Assembly: GCA_016946835.1 (NCBI GenBank)
Contig: JACVTC010000113.1
Coordinates: 115,001-137,500, forward strand
Direction of reading: 5' to 3'
DNA from: Neocallimastix lanati (nom. inval.)
Lineage: Eukaryota; Neocallimastigomycota; Neocallimastigomycetes; Neocallimastigales; Neocallimastigaceae
Length of the DNA: 22,500 bases
The position numbers and the translations under genes were made by a program. The notes beneath the pieces were generated by a model. It saw only the letters and a program-made list of their open reading frames with translations, was not told where the DNA came from and did not search any database. Shown here piece after piece: positions 1 to 12,169 of this stretch (positions are counted from its first letter, which is position 1; each line of letters starts with the position of its first letter).

Positions 1-1761
1 TAATTTTAATAATAATATACTTACAATTTCTAATCCTAAAGATTTAGCAACGGAAAGAACTTGATCCATCTTATTATCTGGTAATTCTAATTGAATACCA
101 TCAATAGCACATTCTTGTGGCGGTTCATAAATAGCAGAAACAACAGCCTTAACACCTAATGGAATTTCAGAATATGGCATATATTTACCAAATAAATATC
201 CGAATCTTTGACATCCAGTATTTCTCCAAAATTGAAGGAAATTATCAATTAGTTTTGGAGAATCAAATTCAACATGATCAACCATTCTGAAAGTCTTTAC
301 ATGTATATTTATTGTTAACATTTTATTTTATTTTATTTTATTATTATTATTATTTTTTTTTTTTGAATGTTCATTCCGTTCAAAAAATTATATATATAAT
401 TATATATATATAATAATATTAATAATTATATATTATAGAAATAATAAATAAATAAAGTAAAAAATTAATAAGTAAAACCCATATATAATATTCATATATA
501 TATAATATTTTAGTAATAATAATTAAAAAAATTTTTTTTAAATATTACTTGACTTTGGAGGGTTACAGCTGATGGTTGACATTTAGAACAAATACCTTTT
601 GGATATGGTAAATGTCCAGAACAATTTGGTTTGATTTTGAAATCTTGATCTTCTAATGGTGGTAAATAACCCTTATTATTTTTAGAAGTTGCTTTATTTT
701 CTGCAATTAATTTTCTAATATAAGAATGGAATGATAAATGTTTAATTTTATGTTCATTTAAATAGTTCTGGTCATATGGCTTAATTTTGTTTAAACATAA
801 AATAAAATAAAAAAAAATGCATTTCAATATCAATGTATCGATTTAAATTAAATATATATATAATAAAAAATATTTTATTAAAATTAAATAGTAATAAATT
901 GGTTAATTTAATTATTATTATTATTTTTTTTATATCGTTTAATTATTTAATATCATTCATCATTCAAATTAAAATTACTTATTTTATAATTTTTTATTAA
1001 TTTATAAATATACCTCTAATGGCATACAATATTCACACATTCCTTTTGCTTCATGACGACAGCTGAATTTTATTAATTTAATATATATAAAATTTAGCAA
1101 TATAAAATTTATTATTTATATTTATATTAATTAATGTAAATTGGTTTAAAAAAAAAAAAAAATAAATAATTATTACAAATTGCTTCTTCCTCTCTTAATT
1201 AAACCTTCTTCTTTTTCCAACAATTTATCGATTTCCATAAGTTCTACAGTTGGTGCTTTTTCAACAGAAATTGATTCAGATACTGTTGCCATTGTTTGAC
1301 TAGATTGTTGTGTTTCAGTTGGCTTGGAAGTATTAGCTGCATCCTCTCTTTTAACTAAAGAAACAAAAATTAAATCACCTTCACTGTTTATTAAAATTGA
1401 ATAATAATATCAATATAAATTTTAGAACATTTCCAATTAACAATACATTTTATTAGATATATTTATATATTTATTTTAGATATAAAATATATAATATTCA
1501 GTATATTTATTTATATAACATTAATTTATTACTAATACTATCATTTTAAATATTCTACCTAATACTATATTCTTTAATTAAACTGCCTTTTATTAATACA
1601 TTCTTTTTTTGTTGATCAAGTGAAATTGTCATATCAACATTTTTATTAGAAAGTGTATCATAAATCTAAAAGATGTTTGTTATTATCATTAAAATTATTA
1701 AATATAAACATATTGAATATATTGAATTAATGGTATTATATTCAAATTTATTATAAACATA

Positions 1762-1808
<47 letters not shown>

Positions 1809-2208
1809 ATACCTTATTTTCTAAGATTTCAACATCATCATTTTCATCAATGTCAATTCTACTTTGACCTTCGTTGGAACGAATTCTAACTAACTAATAT
1901 TATTAAAATATATAAAATTTCATAATTAATGTTTCATTAGAATATACAGCAATTTCATATATTTCATATTTAGTATTTGATAATATTAAAGGATTTATGA
2001 AATTAATGAGCATTGAACAATTTATATAGTGAAATCAATTATATAAAATGATAAAATGTCATTTTTTATAAAATTACATATAAATTTATATTTTTTAAAG
2101 TTTTATTATTATATAAAATATTTAATATATATATAAAATATATAATATCATAGAAATGTTATTAATAAATATATAATATTTTTTTTTTTCTTTTTTAAAA
2201 ATTACCAT
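1..2208 (-). CDS. NPL4: Npl4-type Cdc48/p97 cofactor, N-terminal part (partial at left edge)
   Basis: Npl4 pairs with Ufd1 to recruit ubiquitinated substrates to the Cdc48/p97 unfoldase in ER-associated degradation. Seven exons join in frame: 2206-2208, 1813-1893, 1559-1665, 1177-1383, 1014-1062, 549-779 and 25-294 (948 nt, 316 codons); an intron then runs off the left edge. Seen: a ubiquitin-like start (MLVRIRSNEG), GDLIFVSL near residue 85-90, EIDKLLEKEEGLIKR, and zinc-finger cysteines in CRHEAKGMCEYC (about 134-145) and NCSGH...CSKCQPS (about 202-216). From about 228 the Npl4 MPN-like domain begins (FRMVDHVEF, TGCQRFGYLFGKY, AIYEPPQE). Known full-length proteins are about 580-610 aa, so roughly half is present. 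The wording is closer to yeast than to human Npl4. The start is odd: exon 1 is a lone ATG followed by GTAATT, and exon 2 begins after TATTAG. An unseen upstream start cannot be excluded. Family call near certain; start less so. Confidence 0.95.
1760..1811. repeat. (ATAA)n microsatellite in NPL4 intron
   Basis: About twelve near-perfect copies of a 4-base unit lie in the 3' end of the NPL4 intron between exons 1559-1665 and 1813-1893, reaching right up to the donor site of the upstream exon. Confidence 0.9.
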
Positions 2209-2369
2209 CTTTTAATAGATTATTTTATTATTATTTATTTTTTCTATTTTTTTTTTTTAAAAAAAAATATTGTCAAAAATAGAATTAAAAGATAGATAAA
2301 AATAAATAATATTTTTTATTTTTTCTTATTATTTTAAAAAGATAGTACAGAAATTTTTTTATTTTAAAG

Positions 2370-2400
<31 letters not shown>

Positions 2401-2667
2401 AGTCAAATATTAATTAATAATAATTATTAATAATTATTAATCTTTATTTCTTTTTTTTTTTTTTTTATTAATAATTTAACTTATATTAATAATTATATAT
2501 ATTTTTTTGTTTGTAAATAATCAATTAATGTATATTTTACATTTTTTTAAATGTTTATTATTAATCATAAGAAAATAATTATAATTTAATATAAAAATAA
2601 GTTAATAAAATAATGTACAGTCCACATTAAAGTTTAATTAAATTTTTTTTTTTTTTTTTTTTTTTTT
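2209..2667. other. Intergenic AT-rich DNA upstream of NPL4
   Basis: This presumably holds the NPL4 promoter. It contains only A/T homopolymers, including an A run at 2370-2398 and a T run at 2643-2667 that abuts the GC-rich island. No coding frame or recognisable regulatory motif was seen. Confidence 0.6.
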
Positions 2668-3010
2668 AAGACTGGCCTCCAGTCTCTCCCTTAAACATAT
2701 CAGATTCTCATTTTCTGACATCGACTCGGACCTCTCTCTAAGTAAAGCTAATATGAAAGACCTTCCTTATGAGCCACTTTTTACGACGGGCCTCTTTTCA
2801 ATGATCTCTTGAGATACAAAAAAAAACTAAATTCTCTAGTAGATCAAATACTTACTAGTAATTATATAGTCTACCTTGGCGAGTGAACATCAACTTCATT
2901 TAAAGGGAAAAGCACCCTAGGAGGATTAAAATAGTCCCATAAAAATTCAGGTGATAGTCTCGAGGTCGACCCGGAAACCTTATGTGTGTTAGTCGAGAGT
3001 ACTAATTACT
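2668..3010. other. GC-rich, hairpin-rich non-coding island A (candidate structured RNA or element relic)
   Basis: By rough hand count this block is about 40% GC, against well under 15% in its flanks, yet it has no open frame of note. Short complementary arms recur: GACTGG/CCAGTC (2670-2684), TCAGA/TCTGA (2700-2718), CTAGTA/TACTAG (2836-2858) and TTAGT/ACTAA (2989-3005). Three short words resemble the 5' part of eukaryotic large-subunit rRNA, in the right order but with wrong spacing: TTAAACATATCA (2691), GGCGAGTGAAC (2878) and GGGAAAAGC (2905). The block could be an RNA gene, a decayed rDNA insertion or a mobile-element relic; strand is unknown. Confidence 0.45.
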
Positions 3011-3340
3011 AAGATAAAAACTGGAAAGATTTCATTAAATTATATGTTATGCAAATTTCATTTATTTTAAAAAATAAAAAGGAATTATGAAACGTTGAAA
3101 TAATAACTGAATTACATTTCAATTCTAATAATTTCAATAATTTAGAAATATTTTAATTTCATAATAATATATCTTAAAAATAATAATAATATAGTAAATA
3201 ATATCAAATTAACTTTAACAATATTTACTAATTAGTAGGATTATTTTCTAGCTCTAAAATATTTAATTAAAGTTAACCTGTAAAAATCAATTTATACATT
3301 AAATAACATAATCACATGATTAGCGATATAATAAGATATA

Positions 3341-3420
3341 AATTTAATATCTGAATATACAAATTTTCAAATATCCAAATATGTTGCTACACATATTTGT
3401 TTTATATCAGATATTAAATT
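3341..3420. repeat. Nested inverted repeat (hairpin)
   Basis: Outer arms AATTTAATATCTGA (3341-3354) and its exact reverse complement (3407-3420) enclose an inner perfect 9-bp pair, CAAATATGT (3376-3384) and ACATATTTG (3391-3399), around the 6-base loop TGCTAC. This is more than expected from AT-rich chance pairing. Confidence 0.7.
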
Positions 3421-3676
3421 ATTTATTATTTATTATTTAATTATATATTAATTAATAATTATATTTTAATTAAATAATATTTTATAAAATAATTAATAAG
3501 AATATTAATTTTTAATATAAATGTTAATGTTATGTGGGAAAAATGAAATTATATTATAGAACAATAATTTAATAATAAAAACAATTCGATTAAAGATAAT
3601 ATATTTTAAAAAAAAAAAAAATTTTATTAATAATATAAAATTACATTTAAAAAAAAAAAAAAAAACTCACTATTGA

Positions 3677-3930
3677 TTAATCTATTAGTATCTTTGAATG
3701 CTCTCTATTAGTTCTATGTTCTTGATTTTACACTTATTCATACTTTTTATCAAAATTAAAATGATACTTTAAAATAAAAGATAACAATATAAAATATTTA
3801 ATAATCAATAAAATATAAAAATTTAATATCATATTCGTTAATGTATAAATACTGGTTTAAATCTTTTGAATAATCCATTGTAGGATTACTGTCATCATAA
3901 TTATAATAATTGTAATTAAAAAAGTATGTA
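3677..3930 (-). pseudogene. Possible decayed gene or very small gene, unknown product
   Basis: Two coding-like stretches lie close together. The upstream one (about 3798-3930) reads DDSNPTMDYSKDLNQYLY in one frame. The downstream one starts after an AG at 3767-3768 and reads YHFNFDKKYE, then two stops, then NQEHRTNREHSKILID and a stop at 3677. Alternatively, splicing after AACCA at a GTATTT donor into the same acceptor gives another open frame ending MNKCKIKNIELIESIQRY. I recognise no family. Base and codon use are more gene-like than the surroundings, but the pieces are short and either relic or chance is possible. Confidence 0.25.
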
Positions 3931-4659
3931 ATAAAATATTAATAATTATATAATAGTAAACTTTATAATAAAACTTAATAACAAATTTTAATAACTACGT
4001 TATTATAAATAATAATATTTAAATATTAAAATTTTTATATGACTATAATTTGGTATCTTGATCTTATCGTTTAAGGACAAATTGATTCAGAATTTTACAT
4101 GAAAAATGCCAATAATAAAATGAAAAATAATAATAATAAAAATTTAATATATTAAGAGTTTATTTTAATTTTTTTTTTTTTTTTTTATTTTTTATTTTTT
4201 TAATTTACTTTATTTAAACATGGAAATTATTATTTATTATTTATTATTATTAATTTTATTATTATTTTAATATACATTTTATTAAAAAATTTGTTAAAAT
4301 AATTAATTTTATTAATGTATTTAACTTTTTTTCCTTTATTACTTTTTATTATTTATTTTTTGTTTTTAATGATATTTGGTGAAAAAAAGAATGACTTTGT
4401 TTACTTTTAATTAATTTAAGAATTATTAAGGTAATAATACGATAATATCCTTATTATTAAAAAAAAAAAAATTTATAATATAATTCTAATTATATATTTT
4501 ATTATTGGATATATATTGTTAACTTTTATATTATGATAATAAAATAATTTATATTTTTTCTAAATTTTTTTTTTTTTCATTTCTACTTTTTATTTCATTA
4601 TATAAAAAAAAAATGAAATAAAAATTTTATATAAATATATATAAAGAAAGAAATTTTTA
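3931..4659. other. Intergenic AT-rich DNA downstream of dynein intermediate chain
   Basis: There is no coding frame. A minus-strand AATAAA (plus TTTATT at 4589-4594) lies about 65 bases past the dynein stop codon and could be its polyadenylation signal. The rest is homopolymer and low-complexity A/T. Confidence 0.5.
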
Positions 4660-5145
4660 TTATAATTCTTGTAAAGTCTTTTGTAATGTTCCATTTTCAT
4701 CAGTGCTGGGTATTGAAAGCTAATTAATTATAAATTTATTAAAAATTTTAAAAATATATATAATAAAAATGATTAATAAAAAATTTATATCATAATTTTA
4801 TTAACATTAAAACATAAAAATATTTAAATGAAAAAAATAAAAATAAAAGTAAAAGTAGAAATAAAAAAATTTTATCATTAAGTTCTTATAAATTTAGTTA
4901 ATAAAAAATTAAAAAATACTTACATCACCAATATCATATACATAAATATGACCATCAGATGAACCGACCGAAATCTTTTTACCATCTTTATGCCATTTCA
5001 ATTTATTTAATGAATGATTTGGATCAACTGTCATGCTATATATTGGCATCTAAAAAATTTTTATAATATAGTATTAATAATATAATTATTAAATTAATGT
5101 TAAAAAATATATATATATATTAATAAAACTAATAAAAATAATTTA

Positions 5146-5176
<31 letters not shown>

Positions 5177-7876
5177 TATAATGCTACCTCTTGATCTTGA
5201 TTAATATTGAAAATGTTTAATTGACCATCACCATCAACAGATGCAAACATAGCTGGATGAACTGGTGACCATTCAACATCTAATACATAATCATTTGCGT
5301 AATCAAATGAGCAGATTGGTTGTATTATTTCTTCTTTAATAGATGGTTTTAATGTAGACTATAAATAATGAATGGTTGTATAATTAAAAATGTTTTTATT
5401 AGAAATAAATAATAATAATTATAATAATAATAAAATTTAAATAGATTATTTAATAAAAGTATATATATATATATATATATTATAATTATTATTAATAAAG
5501 TATATATTAAAAATGAAAATAATAATTATAAATTTATTCTTATATTATTAAAATTAATATATGTATATATTAACCTTGGTTCTCCACAATTTTACAGTCC
5601 AATCAATTGAACTTGTTAAGAATAAGTTTGAGAAATTATATGATCCTGCTGATTGTGGATGGAAAGATAAACCTGTTATAATACCACCATGGCCTTCATA
5701 TCTATCAGTGGCATTCAAACCAGCTTTACTATTATTCATTCATGAATATTAGTATAAAATATTTAGCATAGAATATATATAAATAACAAAATAATATAAT
5801 ATAAAATATAATATAAAATATAATATAAAATAATATTATATAAAATAATAAAATATAACATTATTATAAATCATTAATAATAATAATAATAATAATTATA
5901 ATAATAATAATAATAAATAAATAAATAAATAAATAAATTCTATAATTTTATAATTTTAAGTTTTTTTTTTTTTTTTTGAATTTTATAATAATTTATACAT
6001 ATTAAAATTTAATTATATTTTTAAACAAACCTATCAGCTCTTTCATATCTATTAACTTGATGAACACGACCTTCTTCTGTTCCAATCCAGAATGAAGATA
6101 TTTCATTATCTGGGAAATCAAAAGTAGTAATGGCAATATCACTAATTTTATCATTACTACTACTAACTAATTCAATAATTTCCTTAAAGAAAAAAAAAAT
6201 TTAATAAATAAATAAATAAACAAACAAATAAATAAATAAATAAATAAATAATATTTACTTGTGGTTGAGTAAGCATATCTAATTGCCAAGAGCATACTAT
6301 ACCATCGGATGATGCTGATATAAGATTATTGGAATTTTGAGTACCAACCATTTGCATTTTATATATAGGGTGTGCATGACCAGTTACAGTTAATGGAGTT
6401 TTTTGTACAGGTAAAGATTTAGTTCTCATATCCCAAAGAACAATTTGACCGGAGTAAGTACCTCCAATAACAAGTTTTGGATGGAACTTTGAAAAACAAG
6501 CAGATGTAATATCTGACTATAATATTTAAAAAATAAAAAAAAATAAAAAAATAATAATAATAATGATAATTAATATAATATTAATATTAATATTAATAAT
6601 TAAATATAAATTAATAATAAAATAAATAATAAATATATTATGTCAGTTTTTATTAATATTAAAAAATTATTTAATATATATATATATAATTTTCTATAAT
6701 AGATAATTTTATTAAATTTTCATGACATACTTGTGTTTGGAAAATAAATTCTGGACGACCTTGTAAATGCAAATTCCAAATGCAACAAACACCATATGGA
6801 TCAGTAATTAAAGATTGCTTCTTTTTATTATATGAACCTAGCATTAATTCAGAAAACTATTTAATTAAATAATAATAATAATAATAATTAAGATTAATAT
6901 TTGAATAAATTAAAATAAAAAGTTCACATAAATTAAATAATATATATATATATATATTAATAATTATTAATATAATAACCTCTGGTGACCAATCTATGTC
7001 TGTAACAGTTCTATCTTTTGTCCATTCTTCACTAAAGAACGATTGAACTAATTTTAAAGTATTATCATTGGCCTTATTACTATTATAATTAATAAATTAA
7101 ATTAAATTAAAAAAAAAAAAAAAAATGTTTGAAATATAAATGTAAAATACAGATTAAATAAAATAAAATAAAATAATTTTTTAATAATTATCATCATAAA
7201 TTTTCATAATATAAGTTATATAATATTTTTAATAATTATTTAATATTAATCTTCAAAATGTAATTAGGAAAAAAAATAATAATAGTAATATTAACTCTTC
7301 TATTGTATTATCAACTCTATAATCAATCATAATATCATATGGTTCATCTAAAGCTCTTTCAACAATTTTAGTTGAATAATCAAAGAAATCTTTGAAACCT
7401 TCAGTTTGCATAATATTTTTTTTTTCTTCTTCAGAAAATTCTAGTTTTTTCAATAATTATAAATTTTTTTCAATTAATATAAAAATAATATTTATAATGA
7501 TATAATGATCAACAATAAAATATAATATAATAAAATAAAAATAAAAATAAATATATATAAATATATTAGAAACAGTAACAATTTTTGATTATTAATAAAA
7601 ATAATTATCTAATTATTAATTATTTTGATTTTATTTTTTAATTATAAATATATTTGCTCCATTGTACTATTTCTTATTCATGAATAGTACAAAAGAGTAA
7701 ATATATTTTATAATATACCTGTAATTTTTTCTTCCTTAATAACTTCTTTTACAACTGGAACTTCTGGTTCTAAAATCTCACTTTCAAAATTTACATTATC
7801 AGTTTCCTCCTTTTCAGTTGGTTCTTCATAAACTTCTGTAGTTTGAATTTCTTTATTATATACAATCTGATAGCAT

Positions 7877-7907
<31 letters not shown>

Positions 7908-8954
7908 TTTTTTTTTTTTTTTAAAAAAAAAAATAAAATTAAAATCAATATTTCATATTAAATTATTACTTATTACTTTCTTTTTAACAATGAAATAAAA
8001 ATATTTACTGTTGGTGGGAAATCAAATATAACAATTTCTGAAGATTCTAATGGTTTTTCTTTTCTTATAACTGGAGTTGGAGGTAATTCAGCAGAAGTAG
8101 GTTGAGCAACATTTGGACTATAGATGAATATATATTTATTATTATTAATTATCAATATAATAAAATTTATATACATTTTATATAATATAATATGTTTATT
8201 TTATTTGTGTTTAATATATTATTACTCTATGAATAATTTATTTATTTTTAATTTTTTTGACTAATTAATTATTCATAATTTTATTACAATTATTATTATT
8301 TATTATTTTTTTTTCTAATAATATAAAAATTTTTGATATATAAAAATATTAATTTTCAAAAAAAATGAAAAAAAAAATAAAAAAAAAAAGGATTTTAATA
8401 CCTTAAACTTGGTGAAGATAATGTTGAATTCGGAAGTTCGGGTTGATTTGGAGATGAAGAATTTGAACGAGCTGATAAACTGTTAATACTTGAAACAGAA
8501 GAAATATCACCAACTAAAGAAGCAACTAATTCATCAATAGCTTTACGATCTCTATTAATAGCACTTGCAGTCTTTAATAATAATATTATAATTAATTAAT
8601 GAATAAAAGCAAGAGAAAAAAAAAAAAAAAAATTAACAAGATTTTCAAAGGTCATATTAATTATGAATATAAATTCATAAATATATATTCATAAATATGA
8701 AATTTTTATTTTTGATTATTACTGTTTCTTTCTTTTGAGCATTTAATAATGCATTTTTACGTTCTTCTCTACTTCTTCTAAGTTCTGCTAATTTCTGTCT
8801 CTTTCTTTCTAATTCTTCTTTTCTTAATTTGTTTATATTATATATATGTATATTTTCAATTAATAATCAATGAAAATGAAATATATATATTACATATTCC
8901 ATATATTAAAATAAAAGAAAAATTTATGACTAATATATTATACCTTGACTTCAT
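4660..8954 (-). CDS. dic1: Cytoplasmic dynein intermediate chain, complete, 14 exons, 609 aa
   Basis: The intermediate chain scaffolds cytoplasmic dynein: it binds heavy chain through its WD40 half and light chains and dynactin through its N-terminus. Exons (minus): 8944-8954, 8723-8822, 8402-8571, 8009-8117, 7719-7866, 7296-7440, 6980-7079, 6731-6856, 6259-6516, 6031-6182, 5575-5728, 5188-5358, 4924-5049, 4660-4719; 1830 nt with every phase matching. Seen: a basic coiled-coil N-terminus ([20 protein letters not shown], the dynactin-binding region), a Ser-rich linker, the conserved [14 protein letters not shown] light-chain region (about 127-139) and an acidic stretch. Then come [20 protein letters not shown] (from 181), STKIVERAL, and a WD40 propeller from about 225 with [38 protein letters not shown] and [10 protein letters not shown]. 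Length fits the 600-650 aa family norm. The symbol is borrowed from fission yeast. Four donors begin GTT rather than GTA. Very sure. Confidence 0.97.
5803..5841. repeat. Tandem AATATAAAAT-type decamer in dynein intron
   Basis: Three to four near-identical 10-base units sit in the intron between dynein exons 5575-5728 and 6031-6182, followed by (AAT)n and (AAAT)n runs. Confidence 0.7.
7646..7708. repeat. Inverted repeat with 26-bp arms inside dynein intron
   Basis: Left arm 7646-7671 pairs with right arm 7683-7708 at 23 of 26 positions by my count, around an 11-base loop. The arm centres carry TTGTACTATT and AATAGTACAA, unusually GC-bearing for this intron (7441-7718). It could be a small MITE-like insertion or a foldback with a role in the transcript. 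It would be spliced out. Confidence 0.75.
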
Positions 8955-9960
<1,006 letters not shown>

Positions 9961-11200
9961 ACTGATGTTTATACATGCCATGTAGAATTGAAATTAAATA
10001 TTTTAATTTTTTATATAAGAAATTAAATTCATATTTCATTTTCTTCTTCTTCTTCTTTTTTTTTTTTAAGTTAATTAAAATTGATATATTCAATGATATT
10101 TTTCACTTTTATTATTTCATTTTAATTATTAAAGAACTCATACATAATAAAAACAATAAATCCTTACTTTTGGTATTTATCAAAATTATTATTCCTTTGT
10201 GAATAATAAATTTATATATTTTATTATCATATAATATTTCAGTTATATTTTTATTATAAAAATTATTTTTTTTTGATAATGTACTAATACATTTAATGAA
10301 ATTTTAAAGTTATGATTGGTTAATATTAATTATTATTAAGTTATTGTAAAACTAAATGTAATAACAATAATATAATATTAAAAAATAAGATATAATAATA
10401 ATCTAACCCTATTTAAAATAGTTTATGAACTATATTATAAACATTATTATTAAATTATGAGTATATGAATATTGTTGGTCTATTATGTTAATCATTTATA
10501 TTCAAACCGTTCCATTCAAAATAACTTATTATAAACATCACTTTTAATATTTATACGCATAAAAAAAAATAAATTAATAAAAAATTAAAATATGTTATAA
10601 CAGGTGCAACAAAACTCTTTACTACTGTAAAAGGTTTATGTTTATATAGACGAACATAACGAATAAAAAGTTCAAACAAAAGCTATTAAATTATATAACA
10701 CAATATTCAAGTTATACTATTAAATATTAACAATAATAACTTAGGACTATTACACATACCAGAATTGAGTTATATAATTATTAAGTATATAAAGAAACTT
10801 TAATTATTCATTTTTAGGAAAGTAATTGTGTAATATATTTATATCATAAAAATATTTTTTTTTAATATAAAAAATATTTTTTATTTATTAATATATAAAT
10901 TAAATATTAATTTATTAATTATAAAATTAATATAAAATTGCTTTTTAATATTTGCTCAAATTTCCTTTTTATCATTTAAAATTTCTAAGTAACCAAAATA
11001 ACCACCATAATATTTCTTAAATATTGCTGATATTTATAAATTTATTTCTAATATTTCTTAGATATTGTTAATGTACTATTTATTCTGAATAACTTTAAAT
11101 TATGCAATTCTATCTATTGCTACTATTCCGACTTAACAATAATTTATATATCAATAAATATTCATAATATAATCCTTGTAATAATATTATTTAATAATAT
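9961..11200. other. Gene-free AT-rich DNA with scattered coding-like scraps
   Basis: I see no supported gene. A plus-strand ATG at 9931 opens only 31 codons (starting MDFGFPFIHSTDVYTCH). Another plus frame near 10580-10650 reads KLKYVITGATKLFTTVKGLC before a stop. Both may be relics or chance. The exact 12-mer ATAATCTAACCC occurs at 10398-10409, just before the palindrome CTATTTTAAATAG-like sequence at 10408-10420. Confidence 0.4.
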
Positions 11201-11211
11201 TATTAAATGTA

Positions 11212-11285
11212 TCGCATTTCGGAACATAGTTTATAAATAATATATTTAATCAGTAAAAACTAGAAATAAATCTTTATTTTTAACC

Positions 11286-11335
<50 letters not shown>

Positions 11336-11532
11336 GAAAAAAGAGAAATCAAATAAAGCAAAAGAATAAATTATTATAAATAAAAAATTATAAATTATAA
11401 TTTATATCTTTAAAATTAAATATTATTAAATATTATTAAATATTATTAAATATTATTTTATAATCTAAAAATTTATTTAAGACATTCTTATATAAATAAT
11501 TTATTTAAATTATGCTACATTCCGAAATGCGA
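11212..11532. repeat. Pair of inverted 13-bp arms, possible short transposon relic
   Basis: TCGCATTTCGGAA at 11212-11224 and its exact reverse complement at 11520-11532 face each other across about 295 bases. Similarity continues loosely inward (CATAGTTTATAA against TGTAGCATAATT). The interior is AT-rich with an A run at 11289-11333 and no frame. No target-site duplication is obvious. This would fit a non-autonomous terminal-inverted-repeat element, much decayed. Confidence 0.5.
11289..11333. repeat. A homopolymer of about 45 bases
   Basis: An uninterrupted A run inside the interval bounded by the inverted 13-bp arms. Its exact length is unreliable in any assembly. Confidence 0.9.
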
Positions 11533-11707
11533 CACTATCAGCATTATTACATATAGGTTAGGTGTTTCAGTAACTTATAAAATATATATATATTTCACAA
11601 TGCTAACATTTTTTAAGATGAACATTACTTAAAGTTGTATTCCCCATGAATAAAAAATAAATAAATAAATAAAATATAAAAAAAAATGAATGTAATTATT
11701 CCTTTGT

Positions 11708-11910
11708 TTAATAATAAAATAATGTACAATATTTTAATAATCTTTATTTTTATTATTTTTTTTTCTTTAAATATTGAAAAAACTTTTTTTTTTTTTTTTT
11801 TTTTAATATTTAAAATTTTTAGTTTTTTAATAATAAAATAATGATCAATATTTTAACAATCTTTATTTTTTATTTTTTATTTTTTTTTTATCTTTAAATA
11901 TTGAAAAAAC
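11708..11910. repeat. Imperfect tandem duplication, period about 120 bases
   Basis: A block with ATAATAAAATAATG, then CAATATTTTAA, AATCTTTATTTTT and TCTTTAAATATTGAAAAAAC at 11708-11783 is repeated with small differences at 11828-11910. Confidence 0.8.
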
Positions 11911-12009
11911 TTAACTTTTTTACTTTTTTTTATTTTTTTATTTTTATTTTTTTTTTTTTTAACAAAATTTAAGTATTAAAATGTAATTTAAATAATATAT
12001 TTTTTTAAT

Positions 12010-12055
12010 AATATTATTACTAATACAAATTAAATATTATTACTAATACAAATTA
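12010..12055. repeat. Perfect 23-bp tandem duplication
   Basis: 12010-12032 and 12033-12055 are identical, each containing ATTATTACTAATACAAATTA. The pair lies about 115 bases downstream of the stop codon of the leucine-rich-repeat gene, in its likely 3' untranslated or flanking region. Confidence 0.9.
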
Positions 12056-12169
12056 AAAAGAAATTTATATAAAAAATATACTTATATTCCATTATTATTA
12101 TTATTATTATTTTTTACTAATTTTAACAATGTATTATTATGTAACTAATATTAAATTAATTTAAATAAA

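Noticed and set aside
5561-5752. 63-codon plus-strand frame
   Set aside because: Antisense of a dynein WD40 exon that matches the family closely.
9975-10202. 75-codon plus-strand frame rich in Phe, Ile and Lys
   Set aside because: Composition follows the T/A-rich DNA; it has an ATA-like weak context, a poly-Phe run from a T homopolymer and no family resemblance.
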